Under the pieces are notes generated by a model. That model saw only the letters and a list, made by a program, of their open reading frames with translations, ran no database searches and was not told the origin of the DNA. Source: Mesorhizobium loti (GTDB lineage Bacteria; Pseudomonadota; Alphaproteobacteria; Rhizobiales; Rhizobiaceae). From it: a stretch of DNA of 64,000 nt. Position 1 is the stretch's first letter, and each line of letters starts with the position of its first letter. Below are positions 23,638 to 34,416 of the stretch, in pieces. The stretch is taken from contig NZ_LPWA01000098.1 in NCBI RefSeq assembly GCF_001510895.1, positions 244,587 through 308,586 of the forward strand, written 5' to 3'. The translations under genes and the position numbers were made by a program.

Positions 23638-23886
23638 TCAGCTATCCTTGACAAGATTTTACACGAAATCGCGCGATCACTGGCTCACCTGCCTTTTACA
23701 ATCGTTACAGATTTACAGTGTCAACCTGTCAAACACAACACAGTTTTTCTCTTATTTTCTCGGGAAACCCCTGGTTTTCCTGGCTCTTTTCGCGCCGCAA
23801 TGTAAATGGTGTCACACACCCAGCGGCGCCGGAATGTCTCTTATGAACGCGCCATCCGAAGCAGCAGAACCGATCTGGAGCAACCG
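23638..23886. promoter_or_regulatory. Divergent regulatory region between RamB-like gene and aceA
   Basis: This AT-rich 249-bp stretch carries several copies of TTTACA/TTACAG: 23657-23663, 23694-23700, 23706-23711 and 23712-23718. A reverse copy, TGTAAA, lies at 23801-23806. Recurring copies in a divergent promoter next to an autoregulated-type regulator suggest operator half-sites. The aceA ribosome site GGAGCAACCG precedes ATG 23887, which rules against the upstream ATG at 23843. Confidence 0.5.
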
Positions 23887-25174
<1,288 letters not shown>

Positions 25175-25228
25175 CGACAACATAAGAGGAAACGCCCAGA
25201 GGGGCACTTTACGTCGAGGAGAAGAGCA

Positions 25229-25471
25229 ATGGCATCGATAAGCCGCGTCAAGGAACGAGCCGAAGAACAGTCGAGCGCGATGAGCGTCGACCAGCAGGCG
25301 ACGATCCGCATGCTTGCCAACGACCTGCACAGACTGAACCAGTCGGTGATGAAGGCAGTCGAGGCGGGCGTGTCCGTGGAACTGGTGCGTTCGGCCAGGC
25401 ACCATGGCGGAGACGGCAATTGGGGTGATCTTTTGATCCCAGTGATCGTCACCCACCAGAACCACGGTTGA
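25229..25471 (+). CDS. Small conserved protein downstream of aceA
   Basis: This 80-residue, mostly helical protein starts after a strong AGGAGAAGAGCA ribosome site and ends in a short basic/His-rich tail. I see no recognised domain; the central DQQATIRMLANDLHRLNQSVMKAV part looks like an amphipathic helix. The 54-base spacing from aceA suggests the same transcript. Function is unknown. Confidence 0.7.
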   Translation: MASISRVKERAEEQSSAMSVDQQATIRMLANDLHRLNQSVMKAVEAGVSVELVRSARHHGGDGNWGDLLIPVIVTHQNHG

Positions 25472-25483
25472 CGTAACGTCAAC
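25467..25483. promoter_or_regulatory. 17-bp perfect palindrome over the stop of the small gene
   Basis: GTTGACGT-A-ACGTCAAC is a perfect inverted repeat with a single central base, and it includes the TGA stop. It precedes a terminator by 15 bases. It could be an operator or simply part of the 3' structure. Confidence 0.4.
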
Positions 25484-25497
25484 AATCATCCGGGAGT

Positions 25498-25538
25498 GTC
25501 TCCCGCGCGCTATACGTTCGGGAGACTTTCGGTTTTTT
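25498..25538 (+). terminator. Intrinsic terminator of the aceA transcript
   Basis: GTCTCCCG (25498-25505) pairs with CGGGAGAC (25519-25526), and TTTCGGTTTTTT follows. An alternative hairpin, CGGGAGTGTCTCCCG, starts at 25491 and would compete for the same bases. It ends the aceA/small-gene transcript before the receiver-like gene. Confidence 0.75.
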
Positions 25539-25731
25539 CGGATTCCGCTTGTGGTGACAGGGAGAACTTGCACCGAATTTTAGCAATTCTTGCTATATTC
25601 TCATTTTCCACTATTTCTGCTTGACACCGCTGGCGATCTCACGCCAATTGCGCTCAGGTTTCAACCCTGCATTGAACCAGAGCGCCCGCCCAAACATGTG
25701 TCCAGCCGATCGTGACGACCCTCGAAAACCA

Positions 25732-26148
25732 ATGAAACCGGCGGACCGCGGCCCGGCAGCCCGGCTGACCGCGGATTTCTCCAAGGTGCTTGTGGTCGGC
25801 AAATCGTCGATCAATCGGGTCGTGGTGTCGAAAATCGTCGAAAAATCCGGGCTGAAGCCGATTTCTGAGTCGCCCGAGACGGCAGAGAAGGCTTTGGCCG
25901 GCCTGGTCCCTGGCGCAATCATCCTGGACGGCGGGCCCGACGACAAGGATTGCGACAGGCTGTTGTCCGGCATCGACGCGCTGCGGCGTGCTTCCGGCAA
26001 GGCGCTACCCTCCGTGATTCTGCTTTCAACCAGGAATGGTACGCCGGACAGCCTCGGCCTGTCGAGCGTGGTCGACGCGGTGGTCGCCAAGCCGATAACG
26101 CCTGAAAGGCTGCAACCGGTGATCGACCGCCTGATCGGCCGAAGCTAG
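25732..26148 (+). CDS. Degenerate response-regulator receiver-like protein
   Basis: This single-domain protein of about 138 residues has a receiver-like fold: strand KVLVVG, central strand AIILDGG with a possible phospho-acceptor Asp, strand PSVILLS and the conserved VVAKPITPERL lysine. The acidic pair normally following the first strand is replaced by GKSS, so Mg2+ binding and phosphorylation are doubtful. ATG 25732 is preferred; the frame is open to 25621 without family-like sequence. It has no output domain. Confidence 0.7.
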   Translation: MKPADRGPAARLTADFSKVLVVGKSSINRVVVSKIVEKSGLKPISESPETAEKALAGLVPGAIILDGGPDDKDCDRLLSGIDALRRASGKALPSVILLSTRNGTPDSLGLSSVVDAVVAKPITPERLQPVIDRLIGRS

Positions 26149-26160
26149 ACTATTTGTTTC

Positions 26161-26208
26161 ACGCAATTCCGGATGGAAAACCGGTACACACCTTTCATGG
26201 AATTGCTC
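26161..26208. repeat. Dispersed intergenic palindromic repeat, family A copy 2 (inverted)
   Basis: This is the reverse-oriented counterpart of the element at 12066-12115. It reads ACGCAATTCCGG at one end and GGAATTGCTC at the other, with a shared AAAACCGGT-type centre. It fills the gap between two convergent genes, so it may act as a bidirectional 3' hairpin. Confidence 0.75.
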
Positions 26209-26219
26209 TGAAACGTCGC

Positions 26220-26933
26220 TCAGCCAGCCCGCGCGATGGTCTCGACCAGGGTCGGCAGTTCGCCAAGGTCGGCAATCTGCCGGAAACGCGGCGCCGCAAC
26301 AGGCGCCTCGGCGTGCTCGACCGCCCAGGTCAATTCATGCGGCACATGGATGCCCCAGCCGCCGGCCTCGATGGCGGGAACCACGTCGGACTTCAGCGAG
26401 TTGCCAACCATCATGCTGTTCTGCGGACCGTCGCCGTGGCGGCTGAAGATGCGGGCGTAAGTGGCGGCGCTCTTGTCGCTGACGATCTCGACGGCATCGA
26501 AGAGATCGCCCATTCCCGACTGTGCCAGCTTGCGTTCCTGATCCAGAAGATCACCCTTGGTGATCAGCACCAGGCGATAGGCACCGGCGAGCCTTTCGAC
26601 CGTCTCATGCGCATGCGGCAACGGCTCGATCGGGTGACTGAGCATGTCGCGGCCGGCGGCCAGGATTTCGGCGATGGTCGAGGCTGGAACACGGCCTTCG
26701 GTAACCTCGATCGCCGTTTCTATCATCGATAGCGTGAAGCTCTTTATGCCGAAGCCATACATGCCGAGATTGCGCTTTGCGGCTTCAAGCAAGTTTGCCG
26801 AGACCTGGCTTGCCTCACCGTGTTCGGCAAGCATCGCGACAAAGCGCTGCTCGGTCATGCGGAAGAACTGCTCGTTCTGCCACAGCGTATCGTCGGCATC
26901 GAAGCCGATCGTCGTCAAATGGGGGACGGACAT
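26220..26933 (-). CDS. HAD family hydrolase
   Basis: This 237-residue cytoplasmic phosphatase-like protein has motif I FDADDTLW (nucleophile Asp12, acid/base Asp14), motif II LVLITKGD, and the motif III/IV region KSAATYARI and MMVGNSLKSDVVPAIEAGG. A helical cap lies between motifs I and II. It belongs to the phosphoglycolate phosphatase-like group; the substrate is unknown. It is convergent with the receiver-like gene. Confidence 0.9.
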   Translation of the reverse strand: MSVPHLTTIGFDADDTLWQNEQFFRMTEQRFVAMLAEHGEASQVSANLLEAAKRNLGMYGFGIKSFTLSMIETAIEVTEGRVPASTIAEILAAGRDMLSHPIEPLPHAHETVERLAGAYRLVLITKGDLLDQERKLAQSGMGDLFDAVEIVSDKSAATYARIFSRHGDGPQNSMMVGNSLKSDVVPAIEAGGWGIHVPHELTWAVEHAEAPVAAPRFRQIADLGELPTLVETIARAG

Positions 26934-27082
26934 AAGCGGACACCGTTCGTTGCAGGTGGCTGGTGTAAACGTTGTTGCGCCGCGCCGCCAGCCTGAACAC
27001 GGTTACCTGCCTGAGGCGCGCCTCCCCTTCCCTTCCCCCACGCGCCCGGCTATACTTGGAAATCCGCAACACAATCTGGTGA

Positions 27083-28519
27083 ATGATGCCGCCTGAAAAA
27101 AAGGAAGTCCGTCCGTCGAGCCGGGGGGGACGCGCCCGCACGCCTGCCTTCCTGAAAAACGAACGCGGTGTGAAGAACTGGAAGGAAGCCAGCGCCTGGC
27201 TGGAATGGCGCGGCATCGAGGACATCGAATGCATCACGCCGGACCAGGCCGGCGTCGCCCGCGGCAAGATGATGCCGTCAAAGAAATTCACCTCCAACAC
27301 ATCGCTGGCGCTGCCTTCGGCGGTGTTCATGACGACAATCTCCGGCGGCTACCCGGAAGACGGCAACGGCTTCCACTATCCGGAGGACGACGGCGACCTG
27401 AAGCTGCTCCCCGACCTTTCGACGCTGACCGTTGTGCCCTGGGAGGAAGACCCGACGGCGGCAGTGATCTGCGACCTCGTCCACCAGGACGGCCGCTCCG
27501 TCGAATTCACGCCGCGCAATGTGCTGAAGCGTGTGCTTGCCGCCTATGACGAGCGCGGCCTGAGGCCCGTGGTGGCGCCCGAGATCGAATTCTATCTGGT
27601 GCGCAAGAACCCAGACCCGGACTATCCGCTGACGCCGCCCGTCGGACGCTCGGGGCGGCCGATCGGCGGCGGCGCCGGCTACTCGATCGCCGGCGTCAAC
27701 GAGTTCGACGAGCTGATCGACGACATCTACCATTTCTCAGAGCGGCAGGGCCTGGAGATCGACACGCTGATCCACGAGGAAGGCGCCGGCCAGCTCGAAA
27801 TCAACCTGCGCCACGGCCATCCGATCGAGCTCGCCGACCAGGTCTTCATGTTCAAGCGCACGATCCGCGAGGCGGCGCTGAAGCACGAGATCTACGCCAC
27901 CTTCATGGCCAAGCCGATCCAAGGGCAGCCGGGTTCGGCCATGCACATCCACCAGTCGGTGGTGGACAAGAAAACCGGCAGGAACATCTTCTCGGCCGAG
28001 GACGGCTCCGAGACGGATGCGTTCTTCCACTTCATCGGCGGCATGCAGAAGCATGTGCCGAACGCGCTGGTGATGTTCGCGCCTTACGTCAATTCCTACC
28101 GCCGGCTGACGCAGGCGGCCTCGGCGCCGGTCAACACCAAATGGGGTTACGACAATCGCACGACGGCCTTCCGGGTACCGCGATCCGACCCCGCGGCGCG
28201 ACGCGTCGAAAACCGCATCCCGTCCTCCGACGCCAACCCCTATCTGGCGCTCGCCGCTTCGCTCGCTTGCGGGCTGATCGGCATAGTGCACAAGGAAAAG
28301 GCTTCGGCACCGGTGCTGACGACCGCCAACGAGGACGAGATCGACCTGCCGCGCAACCTGCTCGAGGCCGTCGACCTGTTCGAAAGCGACAAGGAGCTCG
28401 GCGCCATCCTCGGCAAATCCTTCGCCGCCACCTATGCGGCGATCAAGCGCGCCGAGTTCGAGACCTTCATGGAAGTGATCAGCCCGTGGGAGCGGGAGTA
28501 TCTGCTTCTCAACGTCTAA
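27083..28519 (+). CDS. Glutamine synthetase family protein (PuuA-like gamma-glutamylputrescine synthetase)
   Basis: This 478-residue protein of the glutamine synthetase superfamily shows PEIEFYLV, EEGAGQLEINLRH, the ATP-site GSAMHIHQS, and RRVENRIPSSDANPYLALAA. It lacks the adenylylation loop of GlnA. The length, the N-terminal GIEDIECITPDQAGVARGK and the adjacent FAD oxidase gene point to the PuuA type, which ligates glutamate to putrescine. Two tandem ATGs occur at 27083 and 27086. The oxidase gene begins 5 bases after its stop. Confidence 0.88.
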   Translation: MMPPEKKEVRPSSRGGRARTPAFLKNERGVKNWKEASAWLEWRGIEDIECITPDQAGVARGKMMPSKKFTSNTSLALPSAVFMTTISGGYPEDGNGFHYPEDDGDLKLLPDLSTLTVVPWEEDPTAAVICDLVHQDGRSVEFTPRNVLKRVLAAYDERGLRPVVAPEIEFYLVRKNPDPDYPLTPPVGRSGRPIGGGAGYSIAGVNEFDELIDDIYHFSERQGLEIDTLIHEEGAGQLEINLRHGHPIELADQVFMFKRTIREAALKHEIYATFMAKPIQGQPGSAMHIHQSVVDKKTGRNIFSAEDGSETDAFFHFIGGMQKHVPNALVMFAPYVNSYRRLTQAASAPVNTKWGYDNRTTAFRVPRSDPAARRVENRIPSSDANPYLALAASLACGLIGIVHKEKASAPVLTTANEDEIDLPRNLLEAVDLFESDKELGAILGKSFAATYAAIKRAEFETFMEVISPWEREYLLLNV

Positions 28520-28524
28520 CCATC

Positions 28525-29811
28525 ATGAAGTATCAATCCCCGATTTCCCCCGGCCGGTCCTGGTATGAAGATACGGCCGGGCCCCGGCCTGAGTACCCAG
28601 AGCTCGATGGTGATCGGACTTGCGATGTCGTCATCATTGGCGGCGGTTTCACTGGTCTCTCAGCGGCGGCGCATCTGGCCAAGACTGGAACGAATGTCGT
28701 GCTGATCGATGCTTACCGCTTCGGCGACGGCGCCTCGGGGCGCAATGGCGGCCAGCTCGGCACCGGGCAGCGTGCCTGGGCCGAAGAACTGGAGGCCGAA
28801 TACGGCCTCTCGCGAGCCAGGATGCTGTTCGATCTCGCGGAAGAAGCCAAGGCGCATCTGCTGGACTTCGCTGCCGCCAACGCAATCGAGATCGACTATA
28901 TGCCAGGCCAGCTCTCGGTGGCGCACAAGAGGCGCTACGTCGACGACTACAAGGCCCACGCCGAGATCATGGCGAGCCGCTTCGGCTATCCGCACGTCTC
29001 CTTCATGGATGCCAACGAGACCGCGGAACGGCTGGGCTCGACACGCTATTTCGGCGGCACGCGCGATACAGGGACCGGGCATATCCACCCGCTGAAGCTG
29101 GTGATCGGCACGGCAAAGGTGGCGGCCGCGGCCGGCGCGCATCTGTTCGAGCGGACGCCGTCTACCGGCATCGCCGCCAGCGGCGGCAAGGTGAGAGTCA
29201 CGACGCCAAAGGGCACCATCGCAGCCGAGAAATGCCTGATCGCGGTCAATGCCTATGGCGGCAATCTGGAGCCTATAAGCGCGTCGCACATCATGCCGAT
29301 CGGCTCCTTCATCGGCGCGACCATACCGCTCGGCGCCGAATCCAAGGTGCTGCCGGGCGGCGAGTCGGTGGACGATTCCCGCTTCGTCGTGCGCTATTTC
29401 CGCAAGTCGAAGGATGGGCGACTGCTTTTCGGCGGCCGCGAAGTCTATGCCGTCAACGATCCGAAAGACATTCATATCCACATCCGCCGTCAGATCGCCG
29501 AGCTCTATCCGGCGCTGAAGGACGTCGAGATCACGCATGGCTGGGGCGGCTATGTCGGCATCACCGTGCCGAGGAAACCTTTCGTGCGCGAGGTGATGCC
29601 GAACGTGATTTCGATGGGCGGCTATTCCGGGCACGGGGTCATGCTGTCCAACTTCTTCGGCAAGCTCTATGCCGAGGCGGTCGCCGGCAACCGCGACAGG
29701 CTGAAGCTGATCGAGGATCTGAAGATCCCCGCCTTCCCGGGCGGCCGCCGTTTCCGCGCGCCGCTCTTGTTTCTGGCGCTCAACTGGTTCGCGCTGCGCG
29801 ACCGGATCTGA
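28525..29811 (+). CDS. FAD-dependent oxidoreductase (PuuB-like gamma-glutamylputrescine oxidase)
   Basis: This 428-residue DAO-family flavoenzyme has the N-terminal dinucleotide motif VVIIGGGFTGLSAA (about residue 32), then DGASGRNGGQLGTGQR and a C-terminal GGYSGHGVMLSNFFGK. These features are shared with PuuB/OrdL oxidases. Its position immediately behind the PuuA-like gene supports oxidation of gamma-glutamylputrescine in putrescine breakdown. ATG 28525 is adopted; the longer upstream frame lies inside the synthetase gene. Confidence 0.88.
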   Translation: MKYQSPISPGRSWYEDTAGPRPEYPELDGDRTCDVVIIGGGFTGLSAAAHLAKTGTNVVLIDAYRFGDGASGRNGGQLGTGQRAWAEELEAEYGLSRARMLFDLAEEAKAHLLDFAAANAIEIDYMPGQLSVAHKRRYVDDYKAHAEIMASRFGYPHVSFMDANETAERLGSTRYFGGTRDTGTGHIHPLKLVIGTAKVAAAAGAHLFERTPSTGIAASGGKVRVTTPKGTIAAEKCLIAVNAYGGNLEPISASHIMPIGSFIGATIPLGAESKVLPGGESVDDSRFVVRYFRKSKDGRLLFGGREVYAVNDPKDIHIHIRRQIAELYPALKDVEITHGWGGYVGITVPRKPFVREVMPNVISMGGYSGHGVMLSNFFGKLYAEAVAGNRDRLKLIEDLKIPAFPGGRRFRAPLLFLALNWFALRDRI

Positions 29812-30069
29812 GGCCGGACATCGGCAGAAGCTGTTGATTCGACAAGTCTGCTTCCCCAACGGCATGTTGCAGAATCCTTAACGAACGCGCAGAATTTCGC
29901 AAAAAGGCGCAGTGATGCCATAATCGGCGGCAAAAGATGCCGGTTCTGGGCGATAAAACGGGGATTTGCGCGGGCCTGCCCGCTGGATTTTCGGGACCGA
30001 TGCCGATCAGCCGCGAACGATTGCAGCAAGATCGAAAGAACGTCGGCCCGGTAGTTGGAGGTGGTTTAG

Positions 30070-30975
30070 GTGATTGAGCCCTTCAGTTTCGGTGCGCCGG
30101 AACGACGGCGCTTTGCAGTGCAGTTCGGCTATGACATGCAGCCTTCGTTCTGGCAGGGCCTGCGGTCGAATGCGCATCTGGTGATCGCGGCCGTCGGCAC
30201 CGCAGCGCTGCTTGGCGTGGCGGCGGTGGCGCTTTGGCTGGCTCTGCCGGCAAACGAACGACAGGCGATCGCAAGCGCGGAGCAAACCGTGCCGGCGATT
30301 CCGGTCAAGACGAAGAAGATCGCTCCGGCGGCGGCGAGCGCTGTCAGCGTCGCCGCCGCGCCGCAGGCCGCGCGCAAGGCCGACGCGGTTTCACCGGTTA
30401 CCGCGGCGCGCGAAGCCGTCATCCCGGCGCTGGCATCCAACAGTCCGCGCTGGACCGCTGCGGGCACGGCGCCCGCGTCCGCCGCGACGGAAGCGCCGCC
30501 GGCCTCATCCGCACAGGCCGCAGAGAAGCCGGCAACGCAGAACGACAAGCCCGCCGTTGCCGCCTTCTCCGAATCGGTATCAGGCAACGATGCTTCGGCC
30601 GCCTTGTCCGAGGTCGCGGCGCCTGCGCCGGCGGCCGACCCATCGGCAGATGCGAAAAAGCCGGACGCCAAGATGGACGGCGCGCAGACCGCGGCCATAC
30701 CAGAAGCAAAGCCACAGGTTCCCGAGGCGCAGCCGGCAGCAACCGAGGACGCGGCCCAGGACGAGCCGAAGCCTCAGAAGGTTAGCGCTGGCGCCAATGG
30801 ACGCATCCTGCGGGCAGTCACCATGCGGAGCGGCCCGAAGAAGGGCGCATCCGCGATCGTGACGGTGCCGGCCAAGGCATCGGTGCAGGTAATGGGCTGC
30901 AAGAAATGGTGCGAGATCGTCTATAACGGCAAGCACGGCTGGGTTTGGAAGACCTACCTAAAGACCGGCACCTGA
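30070..30975 (+). CDS. Membrane-anchored protein with C-terminal SH3-like domain
   Basis: This 301-residue protein starts at GTG. It has a short cytosolic N-terminus, one membrane helix (about residues 36-59), a disordered Ala/Pro/Glu/Lys-rich linker of about 180 residues, and a C-terminal bacterial SH3 domain (about 243-299). That domain contains VTMRSGPKKGASAIVTVPA and WCEIVYNGKHGWVWKTYL. Such proteins usually bind the cell wall in the periplasm. The upstream 258 bp (29812-30069) contain no gene. The linker is probably fast-evolving. Confidence 0.8.
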   Translation: MIEPFSFGAPERRRFAVQFGYDMQPSFWQGLRSNAHLVIAAVGTAALLGVAAVALWLALPANERQAIASAEQTVPAIPVKTKKIAPAAASAVSVAAAPQAARKADAVSPVTAAREAVIPALASNSPRWTAAGTAPASAATEAPPASSAQAAEKPATQNDKPAVAAFSESVSGNDASAALSEVAAPAPAADPSADAKKPDAKMDGAQTAAIPEAKPQVPEAQPAATEDAAQDEPKPQKVSAGANGRILRAVTMRSGPKKGASAIVTVPAKASVQVMGCKKWCEIVYNGKHGWVWKTYLKTGT

Positions 30976-30999
30976 TCCGTTTCCCGGGTCGAACCGGGC

Positions 31000-31746
31000 T
31001 CAGATGCAGCGCCCACCATCGACCTCCAGCGCCACGCCGGTGATGAAGGCAGCCTCGTCCGACGCCAGCCAGAGCGCCGCATTGGCGATGTCGAGCGGCG
31101 TCGAGAGCCGGCCGAGGGGGATCGAGGCGCGGAATTTTTCGCGGATTTCCGGCGTGTCGGCGCCCATGAACTTCTCCAGCATGCCGGTCTCGCCGGCGAC
31201 CGGGCAGAGGCAATTGACGCGGATGTTCTTCGGCGCGAGCTCGACCGCCATCGACTTGGTGGCGGTGATCGCCCAGCCCTTGGAGGCGTTGTACCAGGTA
31301 AGGCCCGGCCGGGGCCTGATGCCAGCGGTCGAAGCCGTGGTCAGGATGACGCCGCCGCCTTGTCGATCCATGATCGGCACCACGGCAAGGGCGGCATGAT
31401 AGATCGCCTTCATGTTGATGGCGGTGATCAGGTCGAAGGTTTCCTCGTCGACCCCGAGCAGGTCGCCGTTGCGATGGGTAAAGCCGGCATTGTTGACCAT
31501 GATATCGACGCGGCCGAAGGCGCTCTTGGCGGCATAGACCATCTCGTCGAATTCCGAGCGCTGCGAGACGTCGGTCTGAGTCCAGATCGCGCTGTCGCCG
31601 ATTTCTTGCGCGACGCGCTCGGCGCCCTTGGCATTGAGGTCGGCGACGACGACGCGCGCGCCCTCTTCAGCGAAGCGCTTCGCCATGCCTTCGCCGAAGC
31701 CCGACGCCGCGCCGGTGATTATGGCAACCTTGTTTTCCAGACGCAT
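31000..31746 (-). CDS. Short-chain dehydrogenase/reductase (SDR)
   Basis: This 248-residue classical SDR has the cofactor motif TGAASGFGEG (11-20), NNAG (85-88) and the catalytic Tyr152-x-x-x-Lys156 in WYNASKG; it ends in VDGGRCI. An Asp after the second strand (VVADLN) suggests NAD(H) preference. The start at 31746 (MRLENK) has GGGA 6 bases upstream; longer starts lack this support. It resembles glucose/3-hydroxyacyl-type dehydrogenases, but the substrate is not predictable. It is convergent with the SH3 gene with only 24 bases between them. Confidence 0.9.
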   Translation of the reverse strand: MRLENKVAIITGAASGFGEGMAKRFAEEGARVVVADLNAKGAERVAQEIGDSAIWTQTDVSQRSEFDEMVYAAKSAFGRVDIMVNNAGFTHRNGDLLGVDEETFDLITAINMKAIYHAALAVVPIMDRQGGGVILTTASTAGIRPRPGLTWYNASKGWAITATKSMAVELAPKNIRVNCLCPVAGETGMLEKFMGADTPEIREKFRASIPLGRLSTPLDIANAALWLASDEAAFITGVALEVDGGRCI

Positions 31747-31865
31747 GGTTTTCCCGCTCATTGAGATCATCCGAACCGGGAGCCTGACCATGGCGCGATG
31801 TCGCGCTCATGATTTCTCCTTGAAGCGTGTCGCATCAGGCGATCCGCTTTAGTCTTTGTTTTGAC

Positions 31866-31964
31866 GCATGTCGTCCCCAAAACCGCTGCGCACCTTTGGG
31901 CGACATGTCTTTGTCTTGATGCATGCCGTCCCCCAAAACCGCTGCGCACTTTTGGGCGACATGC
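31866..31964. repeat. Two tandem family B palindromic repeats
   Basis: Copies at 31866-31909 and 31921-31964 repeat with a 55-bp period. Each starts GCATG(T/C)CGTCCCC, has CCAAAACCGCTGCGCAC in the middle, and ends TTGGGCGACATG, so each can fold into a hairpin. They lie in the 439-bp gap between the SDR and zwf. The family also occurs at 16565-16611. Nothing else coding is seen in 31747-32185. Confidence 0.8.
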
Positions 31965-32121
31965 ATTGGCTTTCGTCACATTCACGTTCTATGTTGCAGC
32001 GCGAACGCTGCTGGAAGACATCGCTTGCCGACAGGCCTCCCGGTAGCGCCAGTATCAGGGGCACGTCTAGACCCAATCAATCCCCCGCGATTGGCCCTTG
32101 ATGCGACACCAAGGCACTGGA

Positions 32122-32133
32122 CGATTTAAATCG
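32122..32133. promoter_or_regulatory. Palindrome CGATTTAAATCG upstream of zwf
   Basis: This 12-bp perfect palindrome sits 52 bases before the zwf start in an AT-rich patch that continues ATTAGAATATAT. The position suits a promoter operator for the Entner-Doudoroff operon. The regulator is not identified. Confidence 0.35.
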
Positions 32134-32185
32134 ATTAGAATATATCAGCCCCGCTACCGGCGAGCGGCATCAAACCGGACTGACC

Positions 32186-33636
<1,451 letters not shown>

Positions 33637-33655
<19 letters not shown>

Positions 33656-34353
33656 GCGGCGCCGCTTGCGCCTGGAATGGCTTTGCCGACCGCCAGCAGC
33701 TGGCGGCAGCCCTTGCCGGCAACGTCGCTGCGCGGTTGACCAAAGCGATTGACGAGCGCGGCACGGCATTGCTTGCGGTATCCGGCGGCGCGACGCCGGC
33801 AAAATTCTTCGCCGCGCTGTCCTCGATACCGATCGCCTGGGACAAGGTCACGGTAACGTTGGTGGACGAGCGTTTCGTGCCGCCCACCTCGCCGCGCTCG
33901 AATGCCGGGCTGGTGGTGGCCAACCTGCTCCAGGACAAGGCAGCGGCGGCGCGTTTCGTGCCGCTGTACCACGAGGCGGCGAGCATCGAGGACGCAGCCG
34001 CCGCGGACAGTGAGGCCCTGCAATCGCTGACCTGGCCGCTCGACGTGGTGGTGCTCGGCATGGGCGCTGACGGCCACACGGCTTCTTTCTTTCCCGATGC
34101 CGGCAATCTTGCTCAATTGCTCGACCCGTCCTCGCAGCGGATCGTGCTGCCGGTGCATGCGCCAAGCGGCGGCGAGCCGCGTCTGACGCTGTCGATGGCG
34201 CGGATCGTTGCCGCCGGCTTCATCGCGCTCCACATCGAAGGCGAGGACAAGCGCATCGCCTTCGACGGCGCGATGGGAGCGGGCGAGAAAAAACCCATCC
34301 GCAAAGTGCTCGAAGCCGCACCGATACCGGTAGAGGTGTTCTGGGCACCCTGA
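33637..34353 (+). CDS. pgl: 6-phosphogluconolactonase
   Basis: This 238-residue enzyme hydrolyses 6-phosphogluconolactone to 6-phosphogluconate. Diagnostic segments are LLAVSGGATPAKFF, VTVTLVDERFVPP, VVLGMGADGHTASFFPD and RLTLSMARI. It overlaps the end of zwf and is separated from edd by 63 bases that contain a stable hairpin. It is of the DevB type usual in proteobacteria. Confidence 0.95.
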
Positions 34354-34366
34354 TTTCATAAAGAGC

Positions 34367-34402
34367 AGTCCCGGAGGCAGTGGGAGGACGTTCTCCGGGA
34401 CT
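34367..34402 (+). promoter_or_regulatory. Stable hairpin between pgl and edd
   Basis: A 10-bp perfect stem, AGTCCCGGAG / CTCCGGGACT, has a 16-nt loop and no following T-run, so it is not a normal terminator. It lies 14 bases before the edd start and just upstream of its GAAAGGA ribosome site. It might set mRNA processing or edd translation. Confidence 0.55.
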
Positions 34403-34416
34403 CGAAAGGACCGACC

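Noticed and set aside
23843..23886. Upstream ATG at 23843 as start of aceA
   Set aside because: The [12 protein letters not shown] start at 23887 matches the family N-terminus and has a GGAG site at proper distance.
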